A stretch of DNA of 64,000 nucleotides, from positions 1-64,000 of the forward strand of contig NZ_UEGO01000036.1 in the NCBI RefSeq assembly GCF_900465345.1. Reading direction: 5' to 3'. Made by a program: the position numbers and the translations under genes. Of the stretch, positions 44,401 through 53,894 are shown in pieces. This DNA comes from Asaia bogorensis. GTDB taxonomy: Bacteria > Pseudomonadota > Alphaproteobacteria > Acetobacterales > Acetobacteraceae. The number at the start of each line of letters is the position of its first letter. The first letter of the stretch is position 1. The notes under the pieces are model-generated. The model was not told where the DNA came from, did no database searches, and worked only from the letters and a program-made list of their open reading frames with translations.

Positions 44401-46175
44401 AGCGAGACCAGCGGGCCGGGCTGTGAGAGATACTGGGTGCGGATGTGATACGCCGCCCAGTAAGCCAGAGCCGCGACGGTACCCGTCGGGTTGTAACCCA
44501 TGCCCTGGGGAAAGGCATTGGAGCCGATGACAAAAACGTTCGAGACGTCCCAGCTCTGTAGATAGCGGTTCAGGGCGCTGTCCTGTGGGCTTGTACCCAT
44601 AACCGCCCCTCCGCCCAGATGGGTGGTCTGATAGCGTCGTGTATCGAAGGCCTCGCCATGTTCGAGCCTGCCCAGCTCGTAGCGTCTGGCCCCGAGGGCT
44701 TTCATGATCGGTTCGATCTTGCCCACGACATACTGGTTCATGCGGATGTCGTTTTCCTTCCACGTGAAGGTCATGCGCAGAAGTGGCTGGCCGTAACTGT
44801 CTTTCCAGGTCGGATCCAGATCAAGATAGACATCGCGATAGGCCATGTTGCTGCCATGTGCGTCCATGGCCATCGAATGCCTGTAGGTGTCGATAAGCCC
44901 CGCCTTGTAGCCGGCTCCCCAGCGCGGAGCGGACTTGCCGCCGCCTGTCATGGCGGCGGCGATCGGTTTGACACCGGCCTGGTTGACCCAGATGGGTGAC
45001 CCGCCGATGAAGCCCAGCGGGCCGTGATCGAAATTATCGCTGTTGAAATCGTCTATGGCGACACCTGCGCCGCCTGCCCCGACAAACTGGTTGGTGTACT
45101 GGTTTTCAGAAAGCCATGCCCGGGACGTTGTGATGGTCTGATAAACGAAATTACGTCCTACCACGCCGGTATTACTGACCGGGTCATAGGGTTTGCCGAT
45201 ACCGGAAAGAAGCATGAGGTGGACATTGTGGAACTGGAAGGCCGCGAGAATGACCAGTTCCGCCTCGATGGATTTCTCGCGGTTTTCACGTTGGTCGAGA
45301 TAGGTCACGCCGGTCGCCTTGCGGCGATCGCTGTCCAGATTGACCCTCAACACATGAGCATCGGTAATCAGGGTGAATTCGGGATCGTTGCGGAGCGCGG
45401 GCAGGATATTGATGTTGGGTGATGCCTTGGAATACATGTAGCAGTCGTAGCCGCTACAGTAACCGCAGAAATTGCATGGCCCCATCTGGAGGCCGTAAGT
45501 ATTCGTGTATTGTTTCGAGGCATTTGCGGCCGGCAAGGCATAAGGATGATAGCCAGCCTCCGCACTTGCCTTTCTGAACAGACTGGCGGTGTAGACATCC
45601 TGCATCGCAGGCAGTGGGAAGTTGTCGCTGCGTGACGGGGCGAAAACGTTCCCCTTTCCGACAATCTGCCCGTTGATTTTATAGGCTTCACCAGAAGTGC
45701 CGAAAACCTTTTCCGCCTTGTCGAAAAATGGTTCCAGTTCCTCGTAGGTGACGCCGTAATCCTGCAGATTCATCGTTTCAGGAATGAATTTTGCGCCATA
45801 GCGTTCGATGACGTGGCTTTTGAGTCGAAGGTCATCCGGGGCAGCGCGAAAATGCACACCGGACCAGTGCAGACCGGCACCCCCGACGCCTTCACCTGGA
45901 AGGAATGCGGCCAGCTGCCTGTAGGGCAGGGCTGTCTGGTTGATGGTATTGCGAATGGTGACGGTCGTTTTGGCCGGGTTCTGGAACAGGCGGTGGCGAA
46001 TGGCCCCGCGCAACTCGTCGATGGAGCCGGGATATGTTCCTTCATCGGCGGTTTTACGTTCGGGTCCGCGCTCAAGCATGACGACGTTTCGCCCCGCCTC
46101 GCGCATTTCCTTGGCGAGGATGGCGCCTGCCCAGCCAGCTCCAATGATGACAACGTCAGTCCGTTTTGAAGTCAT
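44397..46175 (-). CDS. GMC-family FAD dehydrogenase, large subunit
   Basis: 592 residues. The FAD Rossmann motif GAGWAGAILAKEM (residues 12-24) lies at the N-terminus; GMC features include GEGVGGAGLHWSGVHFR and the C-terminal GMGYNPTGTVAALAYWAA. HLGGGAVMGTSP contains the active-site-type His. A Cys-rich CNFCGYCSGYDC stretch is seen mid-protein, as in gluconate 2-dehydrogenase relatives. It oxidises a sugar or sugar acid in the periplasm; which one is not resolvable. It has no obvious signal peptide of its own, so export probably rides with the Tat-tagged small subunit. Confidence 0.92.
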   Translation of the reverse strand: MTSKRTDVVIIGAGWAGAILAKEMREAGRNVVMLERGPERKTADEGTYPGSIDELRGAIRHRLFQNPAKTTVTIRNTINQTALPYRQLAAFLPGEGVGGAGLHWSGVHFRAAPDDLRLKSHVIERYGAKFIPETMNLQDYGVTYEELEPFFDKAEKVFGTSGEAYKINGQIVGKGNVFAPSRSDNFPLPAMQDVYTASLFRKASAEAGYHPYALPAANASKQYTNTYGLQMGPCNFCGYCSGYDCYMYSKASPNINILPALRNDPEFTLITDAHVLRVNLDSDRRKATGVTYLDQRENREKSIEAELVILAAFQFHNVHLMLLSGIGKPYDPVSNTGVVGRNFVYQTITTSRAWLSENQYTNQFVGAGGAGVAIDDFNSDNFDHGPLGFIGGSPIWVNQAGVKPIAAAMTGGGKSAPRWGAGYKAGLIDTYRHSMAMDAHGSNMAYRDVYLDLDPTWKDSYGQPLLRMTFTWKENDIRMNQYVVGKIEPIMKALGARRYELGRLEHGEAFDTRRYQTTHLGGGAVMGTSPQDSALNRYLQSWDVSNVFVIGSNAFPQGMGYNPTGTVAALAYWAAYHIRTQYLSQPGPLVSL

Positions 46176-46202
46176 GCGTCTGATACTCGGTAATAAACGG
46201 GG

Positions 46203-46898
46203 TCAGGCCTTCTGGCCGTCGATTGATACGGGGCCGAAGGGGTAGGCCGCCCCTTCCTGATTGACCCAGTCCATGAAATCGGCGCGTGAGCCGGGGAAGC
46301 CCAGCAACATCCAGCCTTGCATATGACGATTGCCACCATGGATCGGGTCGGCAAAAGCGCCTTCGAGCGTGTTGCGGCGCAGCTGCTCGAAAAACAGACG
46401 GGCATTGAAGGCGGGGAAATGGACCGCGCCACCTTCGAACGCGCTCAGAAGCTCAATCTGGATATTCTGCGTCAGGTCAGCAAAATCCTTGCCACGCTCT
46501 GCGTTCGCGTAGTGATTGGCCGCTTCGATACCCTGTCGATAGAGATCGCAAGGTGCTAGGGGAAGCTGATAGCCAAGATTGGCGGGGCCATCCTGGAATG
46601 GACCCTGCATGTACCAGAGTTCGCCGCGGCCATAGGGGGTTTGCATCTGTCTGTCGATGAATGTCGGCACGCCCAATGCGGTCGCGCCAGGGCCGAAGGC
46701 ATCATTGGGGTAGATGCAATCGCAGGCGGCATCGAGAAAGCGATGTTCAGCAGGGGAGAAGAAGCGCTTGCCTTCATCTTCGCTGGCGGAGGCCGCAAAG
46801 GCTGGTACCTGAAATTCCTGTCCGGCAAGCAGAAAGAAGGCCGTCGTGCCTGCTGCGTTTTTGACGAAGCGTCGGCGTGAGGATGAATGGGCGCTCAA
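46203..46898 (-). CDS. Membrane-bound dehydrogenase small (gamma) subunit, Tat-exported
   Basis: 231 residues from a TTG at 46898, chosen because AGGAGA lies 5 nt upstream and the protein then begins MSAHSSSRRRFVKNAAG, an ideal twin-arginine signal (SRRRFVK) with a hydrophobic core ending in AFAASA. The only ATG-like alternative at 46982 adds 28 unlikely residues and buries the Tat motif. The mature part (FFSPAEHRFLDAACDCIYPND, GFPGSRADFMDWVNQEG) is the gluconate 2-dehydrogenase subunit 3 family. It is first in the operon and probably carries the FAD subunit through the Tat pore. Confidence 0.9.
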   Translation of the reverse strand: MSAHSSSRRRFVKNAAGTTAFFLLAGQEFQVPAFAASASEDEGKRFFSPAEHRFLDAACDCIYPNDAFGPGATALGVPTFIDRQMQTPYGRGELWYMQGPFQDGPANLGYQLPLAPCDLYRQGIEAANHYANAERGKDFADLTQNIQIELLSAFEGGAVHFPAFNARLFFEQLRRNTLEGAFADPIHGGNRHMQGWMLLGFPGSRADFMDWVNQEGAAYPFGPVSIDGQKA

Positions 46899-46998
46899 TC
46901 TGTTCTCCTGACAGAACAACACTGCGTGATTCCCATATCCTGGGCGCAACTTCCTTCTTCGCGATTGCCGGGGGAAATGCAAGCCGCTTTCTGAAGAA

Positions 46999-47034
46999 CC
47001 AACCGGTGAGACGGGTCAGGCGTACACCGGTTGG
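46999..47034 (-). terminator. Hairpin after the lipoprotein gene
   Basis: A perfect 10-bp stem CCAACCGGTG / CACCGGTTGG with a 16-nt loop, 15 bp past the stop of the gene at 47050 and upstream of the dehydrogenase operon. A likely terminator of the argD-to-lipoprotein transcript; no T tract. Confidence 0.5.
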
Positions 47035-47049
47035 CCAAATAGCGCTGGC

Positions 47050-47907
47050 TCAGGAATGTTTGGAGGGCAGGGAGAGCGTGCCGGGCTTGGGGGATTTGAC
47101 AGCAGGTGTTGCCGCAGGTGCACCTGTCGAAGAAGCGTCATCGCCCAGAGGGAAGATGGCGTCTGGCTCCTGGGGTGCAGCGGATTTGACAGATGCCGCA
47201 GGCGCTGCACTGGTGCTAGCCGGTGCAGCCACCGGCGCATTGGCGCTTGTGACCGAACTGGAGGCAGCCGGAGCAGGCAGTGCGGTGCCCGGCCCAATGT
47301 CCTGTTGCGTGATAGCTCCCGGAAGCGGGGCGCCGCTGGCGTCAACCAGCCAGTCATGCAGGGATTTCTTGATCTGGAATTCAAGTTCCACATTCATGTC
47401 CTGCATCATCTGTGTGGTCAGATCGTACAGGACCGCGCGGGATTCTGGATCCTTGTCGCCAGGATTGAGGCTGCGGGTAATATGGGCCAGGGCGTAGCCA
47501 GCGCGACCGCCTGAGGGAGCGGAAAGATCGACATGGGCTTCAAGCTCACCAAGAAGCGTTCCCCCAGGCGCGTGAAGGATGCTCGCTTTGGTGATCGTGA
47601 ATGTGCCATTGCCTTCCGAACCACTCGCAATGAGGCGATCGCGCGCCATCTGCTCGAGCGCCTGCTGGGGCGGCGTGGGCGCCTTGGCGGAGATGTCGCC
47701 GGGTGTGCTGCCGGGAGGCGCAGAATCCACGACTTCGATATGCGCCACGTTGAGATGCATCTTGCTCAGGTAGCTATAGTCGAGCGGCGCGAAGCTCTGG
47801 GGCTCGCTGTCGCCGCAGGCTGTGAGCAGGGGCGAAACACTGCCCAGCAAGAGACAGACTGAACCAAAACGAAGGAAAGACTGAATGCGGGACGGGTTTC
47901 GCGACAT
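47050..47907 (-). CDS. Hypothetical lipoprotein
   Basis: 285 residues with a lipoprotein signal (lipobox LTAC, Cys about 31). Residues 40-190 form a globular part (MHLNVAHIEVVDSAPPG, ALEQMARDRLIASG, GGRAGYALAHITRSL, LYDLTTQMMQDMNVELEFQIKKSLHDWL). A Ser/Ala/Pro-rich disordered tail follows. The order beta strand, helical AMARDR-type stretch and VDLS...RAGYALA strands suggests a membrane- or envelope-associated lipoprotein conserved in this family of bacteria, but I do not recognise the family. It lies 27 bp after the next upstream gene in the same direction. Confidence 0.75.
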   Translation of the reverse strand: MSRNPSRIQSFLRFGSVCLLLGSVSPLLTACGDSEPQSFAPLDYSYLSKMHLNVAHIEVVDSAPPGSTPGDISAKAPTPPQQALEQMARDRLIASGSEGNGTFTITKASILHAPGGTLLGELEAHVDLSAPSGGRAGYALAHITRSLNPGDKDPESRAVLYDLTTQMMQDMNVELEFQIKKSLHDWLVDASGAPLPGAITQQDIGPGTALPAPAASSSVTSANAPVAAPASTSAAPAASVKSAAPQEPDAIFPLGDDASSTGAPAATPAVKSPKPGTLSLPSKHS

Positions 47908-47934
47908 GATCTGCTCCAGAGAGTAGGGCGGTTG

Positions 47935-48945
47935 TTACTTCTTTTTGATGAGAGAGCGCAGCCGTTTGATCAACTTGCCTGATGGCTGCGGGTCTTTCTT
48001 CTGCTCGGACAGCGAGGTGGCGGTTTGCGGGTTCTGATGCAGAAACGCCCAGGATTCGGAAATCATGTCGGCTGATGCGGCGTCTGGAACCGAAGGTAGC
48101 GCAACGCCGGAAGTTGTTGGGTCGGCCATCAACGATGAAGCCTTGCCCAAGCCGTAATCACGCGCCTCAAATGCCTGCGCTCCAGTGATCAGGTTTACAT
48201 GATCGGGGTTACTCAGATACCAGCCTAGAATGAGTGACGGAAGCATACCCGCCATCGTTTCATCACTGACGATGATACCGGCATGCGGACAATAAAACGA
48301 AGGTGGCGCCTCAATCTGCTTTTCCCACCACGCAAGATAGAAAGCGCAGTCGAGTTCTGGATCATGAAAACGATGGATCAGCCGGTGGTCGGCGACAAAC
48401 GAAATCTGGGAGCGCAGAGGTGCGCCGGAAAAAGGCGACAATACAACCAGGGTTTCCTGGCCAATACGTGTCGCAAGGAGGCGTCTCAGGTCGCGGGCTG
48501 ACAAGGGCTTGCCATGAACGCGCGTGATTTCTCGCTCCTGCTCTGCGAGAGCGGTTTGTATCTGCTGCAGATTGGCCATCATGCGTACTGACCATGCAGC
48601 AGCTAGTTGGGTCGAGAGAAACAGCGGCAGTGAAGGCGCATTGGCAATGACGGAAGGTGTCGAACTCAAGGAAGTGCGGGATAAGGCATCCAACCAAGGT
48701 GAGACAGCGGCAAGAATATCATCCGGCCGTAGTCTTTGAACAACCTCTATATGAGATCCGCAATACTCACGACTTTCATTGAAATACCACACAGCTTGGC
48801 GATTGCTGAAGCTGTCTTTGAAAGTAACGCAGGTAATGTCATCGGCAAGAGGTATGACGTCCTGTGAAATCCATTGGTCATAGAGTGAGCTGATTTTCTC
48901 TCCATCGACTAGCGCGGATTGCAGGAAAACCTCAGCATCACTCAT
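47935..48945 (-). CDS. Hypothetical protein in the argD-argF-hslO cluster
   Basis: 336 residues, no signal peptide or membrane segment. Predicted pieces include an N-terminal acidic helix, a central helical stretch (LQQIQTALAEQEREITRVHG), and a beta/alpha region around LVVLSPFSGAPLRSQISFVADHRLIHRF. The C-terminus is Lys/Arg-rich (KLIKRLRSLIKKK). Not recognised. It overlaps hslO by 4 bp, so is likely cotranslated with the redox chaperone. The SLILGWYLSNPDHVNLITG and LSPFSG parts hint at an enzyme-like or binding domain, without a catalytic motif I can name. Confidence 0.8.
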   Translation of the reverse strand: MSDAEVFLQSALVDGEKISSLYDQWISQDVIPLADDITCVTFKDSFSNRQAVWYFNESREYCGSHIEVVQRLRPDDILAAVSPWLDALSRTSLSSTPSVIANAPSLPLFLSTQLAAAWSVRMMANLQQIQTALAEQEREITRVHGKPLSARDLRRLLATRIGQETLVVLSPFSGAPLRSQISFVADHRLIHRFHDPELDCAFYLAWWEKQIEAPPSFYCPHAGIIVSDETMAGMLPSLILGWYLSNPDHVNLITGAQAFEARDYGLGKASSLMADPTTSGVALPSVPDAASADMISESWAFLHQNPQTATSLSEQKKDPQPSGKLIKRLRSLIKKK

Positions 48946-49859
48946 TGTGCAATCTCTGTCCGGTCGAAGCGAAACCCGACATTACAGAATTCGCAGTTCA
49001 TGGTGATCTGACCCTCTTCAGCCATATGGTCGAGATCATCTTCCGGGAAAGTGGAAAGCACACTTGCCAGACGTGCGCGGTTGCACCGGCAACCGAGGCT
49101 GACCGCTCGCGGACGATCCACGATGACATCCTGTGAACCGAACAGGCGTTCGATAAGGGTGGTGGCACTCAGCCGGGGGTCGAAAAGCTCGATGGAGGTC
49201 AGCGTATTGCCCAGAACGCAAGCCGTCTCCCAGGCATCTTCATCGCTGCCGACGCCTGACGAAATTCCGCCCTCTTCAGCAATCTTTTCCAGAAGCAGGG
49301 CTCCGGCCTGCCAGCCATCCGGGGTCTTTTCGCAATAAAGGCGCATCCAGCACTGATGCTGCTCACTGGTGGCGAAGTAATGCATGGCCATGTCGGCAAG
49401 GGTTTCACCCTCAAGCGCTACAATGCCCTGATGACGCTCGGTGTGAGAACCCTGGTCGATCGTGAATGTGAAATAACCTTCGCCGAGAAGCGAGCGGGCC
49501 GATCCGGTTTCGAGCGTTTCGGGTGCCCGCAGGTAAAACCGCAATTCACCGGCGTCGGTGCAATCGGTCACCAGCATGGAGACCGGACCATCGCCCTTGA
49601 TCTGCAGCGAGAATGATCCCTTGAACTTCAGACCGGCGCTCAGGCCGGCAACAAGCGAGAGCGCTTCACCGGCAAGGATGCGGCCGTCATCCGGAATATC
49701 GTGACGCATCAGCATGATGTCAGCCAGCTTGCCAAGCCGTACCAGCCGCCCACGCACCGGTCGCTTCGCCAGATGAAATGGCGTGATGCCATGCGAAATC
49801 ACGAGATCAGGCACTTCATCCGGGCGTTGCGTATCAAGAAAGGCAGGTGTCTCGATCAT
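48942..49859 (-). CDS. hslO: Redox-regulated chaperone Hsp33
   Basis: 305 residues. The C-terminal zinc switch is complete: CRC (about 270-272) and CEFC (about 294-297), spaced as in Hsp33. The fold core (FSLQIKGDGPVSMLVTDCTDAGELRFYLR) is also typical. On oxidation the cysteines form disulfides and the protein becomes an ATP-independent holdase. It is followed by a 4-bp overlap with the next gene and preceded by argF at 52 bp, the arrangement seen in many Alphaproteobacteria. Confidence 0.95.
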   Translation of the reverse strand: MIETPAFLDTQRPDEVPDLVISHGITPFHLAKRPVRGRLVRLGKLADIMLMRHDIPDDGRILAGEALSLVAGLSAGLKFKGSFSLQIKGDGPVSMLVTDCTDAGELRFYLRAPETLETGSARSLLGEGYFTFTIDQGSHTERHQGIVALEGETLADMAMHYFATSEQHQCWMRLYCEKTPDGWQAGALLLEKIAEEGGISSGVGSDEDAWETACVLGNTLTSIELFDPRLSATTLIERLFGSQDVIVDRPRAVSLGCRCNRARLASVLSTFPEDDLDHMAEEGQITMNCEFCNVGFRFDRTEIAQ

Positions 49860-49911
49860 CTGTGCTTCAACAATTACTTCATACTTAGGGTGAAACCATC
49901 ACCCGGCCGGG

Positions 49912-50895
49912 TCAGGCCGGACTACCGAAGTTGCGCCAGTTTTCGCCCCCAAAAGCCCAGAGCAGAAGACCTTTCTGGGCATGGAGGCGGTTTTCGGCCT
50001 CGTCAAACACAACGGAGGCCGGGCTTTCAAACACGTCTTCGGTCACTTCCTCACCGATATGGGCAGGCAGGCAGTGCATGAACAGGGCCCCTTCGGGCGC
50101 TTTCTGCATCAGGGCCGTATTGACCTGGAAAGGGCGCAGGGTGTTCAGACGCACCGCCGATTCCTCATCGGACATGCTGGTCCATGTATCGGTTACGATG
50201 CAGCCCGCTTCTCTGACAGCCTCGATGGGGTCGTGAACAAGGCGGATTTTCCCCCCTTCAGCGCGCGCCCAGTCCAGAACGTCCTGACGGGGCTTCATGG
50301 ATTCGGGCGTTGCAAGCGTGAGAGAGAACCCGAAGCGGACGGCGCCTTCGATCAGGGAAGCAGCCACGTTGTTGCCATCACCGATCCATGCCCAGTGCGA
50401 GCCTGCGACAGGACCGCGATGCTCTTCATAGGTCATGATATCCGCCAGGATCTGCACGGGATGTGAGTCCGGCGTCAGCCCGTTGACGACAGGGATGGAA
50501 CTCCAGCGGACCAGTTCGCCCAGCATATCCGTCTCACCGGTGCGGACAACGAGAACGTCCAGAAAGCGTGAGAGAACACGCGCCGTATCGGCGAGGCTTT
50601 CGCCTCTGCCGATCTGCATGTCTGACGGCGACAGCACAGAGACATCGCCGCCCAGCTGACGCATGCCCACCTCGAAAGAGAGGCGCGTGCGTGTGGAAGG
50701 CTTGGACAGCATCAGCCCAAGCGTACGACCGGCTAGGGGGTGCGCGGGATGCATCGGAGCGCGGCGGTTATTCTGCATTGCCTTGACCGCACGACCGACA
50801 TCGATGATGTCGCGCAGCGTGGCGCTGTCGAGGTCGCGCAGGTCAAGGAAGTGGCGGATCGGTGTATGAGCGCTGGCGTTCGTCTGAATGGTCAT
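49912..50895 (-). CDS. argF: Ornithine carbamoyltransferase
   Basis: 327 residues from ATG 50895; longer frame to 50988 is inside argD. Carbamoyl-phosphate loop STRTR (67-71), second signature DSHPVQILAD and active-site HCLPA (about 276-280) are present. It makes citrulline from ornithine and carbamoyl phosphate. Overlaps argD by 4 bp (ATGA-type), so the two consecutive arginine steps (transaminase then transcarbamoylase) share a transcript. Confidence 0.96.
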   Translation of the reverse strand: MTIQTNASAHTPIRHFLDLRDLDSATLRDIIDVGRAVKAMQNNRRAPMHPAHPLAGRTLGLMLSKPSTRTRLSFEVGMRQLGGDVSVLSPSDMQIGRGESLADTARVLSRFLDVLVVRTGETDMLGELVRWSSIPVVNGLTPDSHPVQILADIMTYEEHRGPVAGSHWAWIGDGNNVAASLIEGAVRFGFSLTLATPESMKPRQDVLDWARAEGGKIRLVHDPIEAVREAGCIVTDTWTSMSDEESAVRLNTLRPFQVNTALMQKAPEGALFMHCLPAHIGEEVTEDVFESPASVVFDEAENRLHAQKGLLLWAFGGENWRNFGSPA

Positions 50896-52118
50896 GCCTG
50901 GCTCTCCGTCCGGCTGTTCGTCTTGTTGTCTGATGTCGCGTCTTCCTGCGCTTCCAGTGCCCGGGCCGCTTGGGAGAGAATGGCGCACGCTTCGCGGCAG
51001 TCATCCTGGGTCACAACCAGCGGCGGCAGGAGCCGCAGCACATTCTCACCTGCTGTCACGGTGAGGAGGCCTTCAGCCATGACCTGAGCCTGAACCTGGG
51101 CAACAGGCATCCTGCATTTCAGACCCCACATCAGACCGCGGCCACGGGCAAGCTCAAATACGCGCGGATGATCATGCACCAGAGCCGCCAGTTCATTGCC
51201 GAGCATGGTGCCCTTTTGCGCGACCTCATCGAGGAAGCCATCGGCAAGAATGACATCCAGCACGGCGTTGCCCGCAGCACAGGCCAGCGGATTGCCGCCA
51301 AAAGTCGTGCCATGCGACCCTGCACCCATCGATGCGGCAACTTCCTCGCTGGCAAGAATGGCCCCCATGGGGAAACCACCAGCAATGCCCTTGGCCACCG
51401 AGATGACATCGGGTGTGACGCCATACCACTCATGGGCAAAGAGTTTGCCGGTGCGGCCCATGCCGGTCTGAACCTCGTCCAGCGCAAGGATGAGGCCAAA
51501 TTCGTCGCAAACCTGGCGCAGCCCGGTCATGAACTGCGGATCAGCCTGCTTGATGCCTGTCTCGCCCTGGATGGGCTCGATCATGATGCCGGCTGTCTCG
51601 GGTGTGATGGCGGCACGCAGCGCATTCATGTTGTTGAAGGGGACGTGATCGAAGCCATCGACAGGGGCACCGAAACCTTCGAGATAGGCCGGGTTGCCCG
51701 TGGCGGCGATCATGGCAAGCGTGCGCCCGTGAAAGGCTCCGTTGCAGCAGATGATGCGCGTGCGCTCGGGATGACCGCGACCTGCCTGGGTCTTGCGGAT
51801 CATCTTGACCATGCCTTCATTGGCTTCTGCGCCGGAATTGCAGAAGAAGACGCTGTCGGCAAAGGAGTGAGCAACCAGCCTGTCGGCCAGTTTCTCGGCC
51901 TGCGGGATGCGATACAGGTTGGACACGTGCATGACGCGTGCGGCCTGTTCGGCGATCGCCTTGACCAGCCCCTCATGACCATGCCCGAGCGACGAGACGG
52001 CAATACCCGCCCCGAAATCGAGAAATCGTCGCCCGTCAGCCGTGTACAAGCAAGCGCCCTGACCATGCTCGAAAGCAAGGTCGACTCGTTTGAATGTTGG
52101 CATCAGAGCGGAAATCAT
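50892..52118 (-). CDS. argD: Acetylornithine aminotransferase
   Basis: 408 residues from ATG 52118 ([20 protein letters not shown]). Fold-type-I PLP aminotransferase with substrate-binding [28 protein letters not shown] and the PLP lysine in [13 protein letters not shown]. It transaminates N-acetylglutamate semialdehyde in arginine synthesis (and may also serve succinyldiaminopimelate). Together with argF and hslO forms a leftward cluster. A longer frame to 52217 has no matching N-terminal homology. Confidence 0.94.
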   Translation of the reverse strand: MISALMPTFKRVDLAFEHGQGACLYTADGRRFLDFGAGIAVSSLGHGHEGLVKAIAEQAARVMHVSNLYRIPQAEKLADRLVAHSFADSVFFCNSGAEANEGMVKMIRKTQAGRGHPERTRIICCNGAFHGRTLAMIAATGNPAYLEGFGAPVDGFDHVPFNNMNALRAAITPETAGIMIEPIQGETGIKQADPQFMTGLRQVCDEFGLILALDEVQTGMGRTGKLFAHEWYGVTPDVISVAKGIAGGFPMGAILASEEVAASMGAGSHGTTFGGNPLACAAGNAVLDVILADGFLDEVAQKGTMLGNELAALVHDHPRVFELARGRGLMWGLKCRMPVAQVQAQVMAEGLLTVTAGENVLRLLPPLVVTQDDCREACAILSQAARALEAQEDATSDNKTNSRTESQA

Positions 52119-52247
52119 GGCGATATGAGAGCCCGGTTGGAATGGATTGGAAAGATGCAACAACAAGAGCCCCGCACCTGAGCAATCAGGGCAGGGCACG
52201 GGCTGCTGCCTTACCATGATGGGGTTAATCCCCCCGGTTCGTCAAAT

Positions 52248-53834
52248 TCAGTCTGTCATGGCGTGATAAAACAGGTCGCGCGCCAGCCAGCACCCGACAC
52301 GTATGCCGCGCAAGGCCTGAGCCGCATCCCGCTGGAAGGAGAGGGTCCAGTACCCCGGCGGCGAATGATCGAGCGCCCGCAGGCATGGGATAAGCCAGAC
52401 ATCATCCCCAAGCGGCAGAAGCCGCTCCATGCGCCCTTGCCCCAGCATGCCCGAGAAGGCGCCATAAAGCGCGCCGCCTGTATCGGACAGGGTCAGAATG
52501 CTGTCGAGTTCCTCACACAGATACCTCCCTGCCAGATCCTGATGCGATTGTGTCATGGCCAGACGCGACAGGATACGCTGAGTGTTTTCCTGCGGACGGT
52601 TCATAATCAGGCCGCACTCGGGATGCCTGTCATCCTGAAATGTCAGGGTGGTGCCGTCGCGACCGGCACCGCTCTGGGTCCAGTTATCCAGGCGCTCGGG
52701 CGGATAGGCATAACGAAGCGCCAGATTGTTGCCTGACCCGCCATGCTGATCTGACGATGTGATCGTGGCCGAGAGGCCGGTCTGCGCGTCAAGATAATGC
52801 CCAAGCATGGCCGGATTGCCGGGCGCCCTTGCCGGCAGGGACGGGGGGATACCAAGTGCAGCCCCTGCCAGCTCTGCCGCCGCGGAATGTGCCTCTGACA
52901 TGTGGTTGAGCATGACCACAACCGACAGCCGTTCCTGTGCCAAGTGCAGCCTGTGGCTACGCCAGCCACGCAGGGCGCCTCCGTGTCCGGTCATGGCATG
53001 GCCAAACAGGCGTCCGCGCTGCAACCCGAAGCCGTAGCGGGCAGGAGTGCCATCGCCAAAGGTCACGGGCGCGCTGAGCCGGTTATAAAACCCTTGGGGA
53101 TCATCGCGCTGGGCGTCGATCGCACATTCCCAGGCAATCATATCGTCCAGACTGGCCCCCAGCCCGGCATCGCCCGTCCAGAAGATGTTGTTGACCGCCT
53201 GACGATAGCCGGTGGCTTCACTGCCCTCATAGCCTTGCGTTCCGTCCGGCATGGATTGGGTATTTGCCGCAAGAAAGGCGCTTTTCATGCCATAGCGTTC
53301 GAAAATCCGTGTGCGCAGCAATTCGGCAAAGCTCCGTCCTGTGCAGGCCTCAAGCGCCTCGGAAATGAGATGGAAGTTCTGGTTGACGTAGGAGTAGCTG
53401 GTGCCGGGCCGGAAATGCAGGGATCTGGTGCCGGCAATCACCCGTCGTGCTTCTGCCAGGCCAAAAACCGATTCCGTAGGGGCGCCATGCAGCATGGCCA
53501 CCGCCCAGTAATCACGCAGACCTGACTGGTTGTGAGCGAGGTGAAAAATGTCCGGCGGTGGCTCCTGCAGCAAGGGTAGGCGAGAGGCGATGACGGCATC
53601 CAGCCGGGCCTTGTCCGTTACGGCGTCGAGCAGGGCACAGGTGAACTGCTTCGTGATCGAGCACATGCGAAACAGTGTCTGCGGCGTGAATGGCGTACGG
53701 GTTTCGGCGTTGGCAAAGCCCCAGCTATGTCGCGCAATGATCTCGCCCTTCTGGATCACCGCTGCTGCCCCGCCGGGCCCCGGATAGGCAGAGGGCAGGG
53801 TCGCGAGAACACGATCGAGCAGAGAGTGAGGCAT
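52248..53834 (-). CDS. Serine beta-lactamase-fold hydrolase, D-aminopeptidase-like
   Basis: 528 residues from ATG 53834 with GGAG 7 nt upstream; an ATG at 53861 is an alternative. The penicillin-recognising fold has SITK (Ser59, Lys62) as the nucleophile motif, SYVN as the YxN motif, and GHGG near the third motif. The length and the extra C-terminal beta domains (after about residue 330, e.g. GHYLDAQTGLSATITSSDQ) match the D-aminopeptidase of Ochrobactrum type rather than class C beta-lactamases (about 360 residues). It would release N-terminal D-amino acids. It has no signal peptide, so is likely cytoplasmic. Divergent from recX with a 60-bp gap. Confidence 0.82.
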   Translation of the reverse strand: MPHSLLDRVLATLPSAYPGPGGAAAVIQKGEIIARHSWGFANAETRTPFTPQTLFRMCSITKQFTCALLDAVTDKARLDAVIASRLPLLQEPPPDIFHLAHNQSGLRDYWAVAMLHGAPTESVFGLAEARRVIAGTRSLHFRPGTSYSYVNQNFHLISEALEACTGRSFAELLRTRIFERYGMKSAFLAANTQSMPDGTQGYEGSEATGYRQAVNNIFWTGDAGLGASLDDMIAWECAIDAQRDDPQGFYNRLSAPVTFGDGTPARYGFGLQRGRLFGHAMTGHGGALRGWRSHRLHLAQERLSVVVMLNHMSEAHSAAAELAGAALGIPPSLPARAPGNPAMLGHYLDAQTGLSATITSSDQHGGSGNNLALRYAYPPERLDNWTQSGAGRDGTTLTFQDDRHPECGLIMNRPQENTQRILSRLAMTQSHQDLAGRYLCEELDSILTLSDTGGALYGAFSGMLGQGRMERLLPLGDDVWLIPCLRALDHSPPGYWTLSFQRDAAQALRGIRVGCWLARDLFYHAMTD

Positions 53835-53894
53835 GGGGAATCTCCGGCGGGTTTTTACCATGTTGCTGCCATGAAATTATGGCACACTCCTTCC

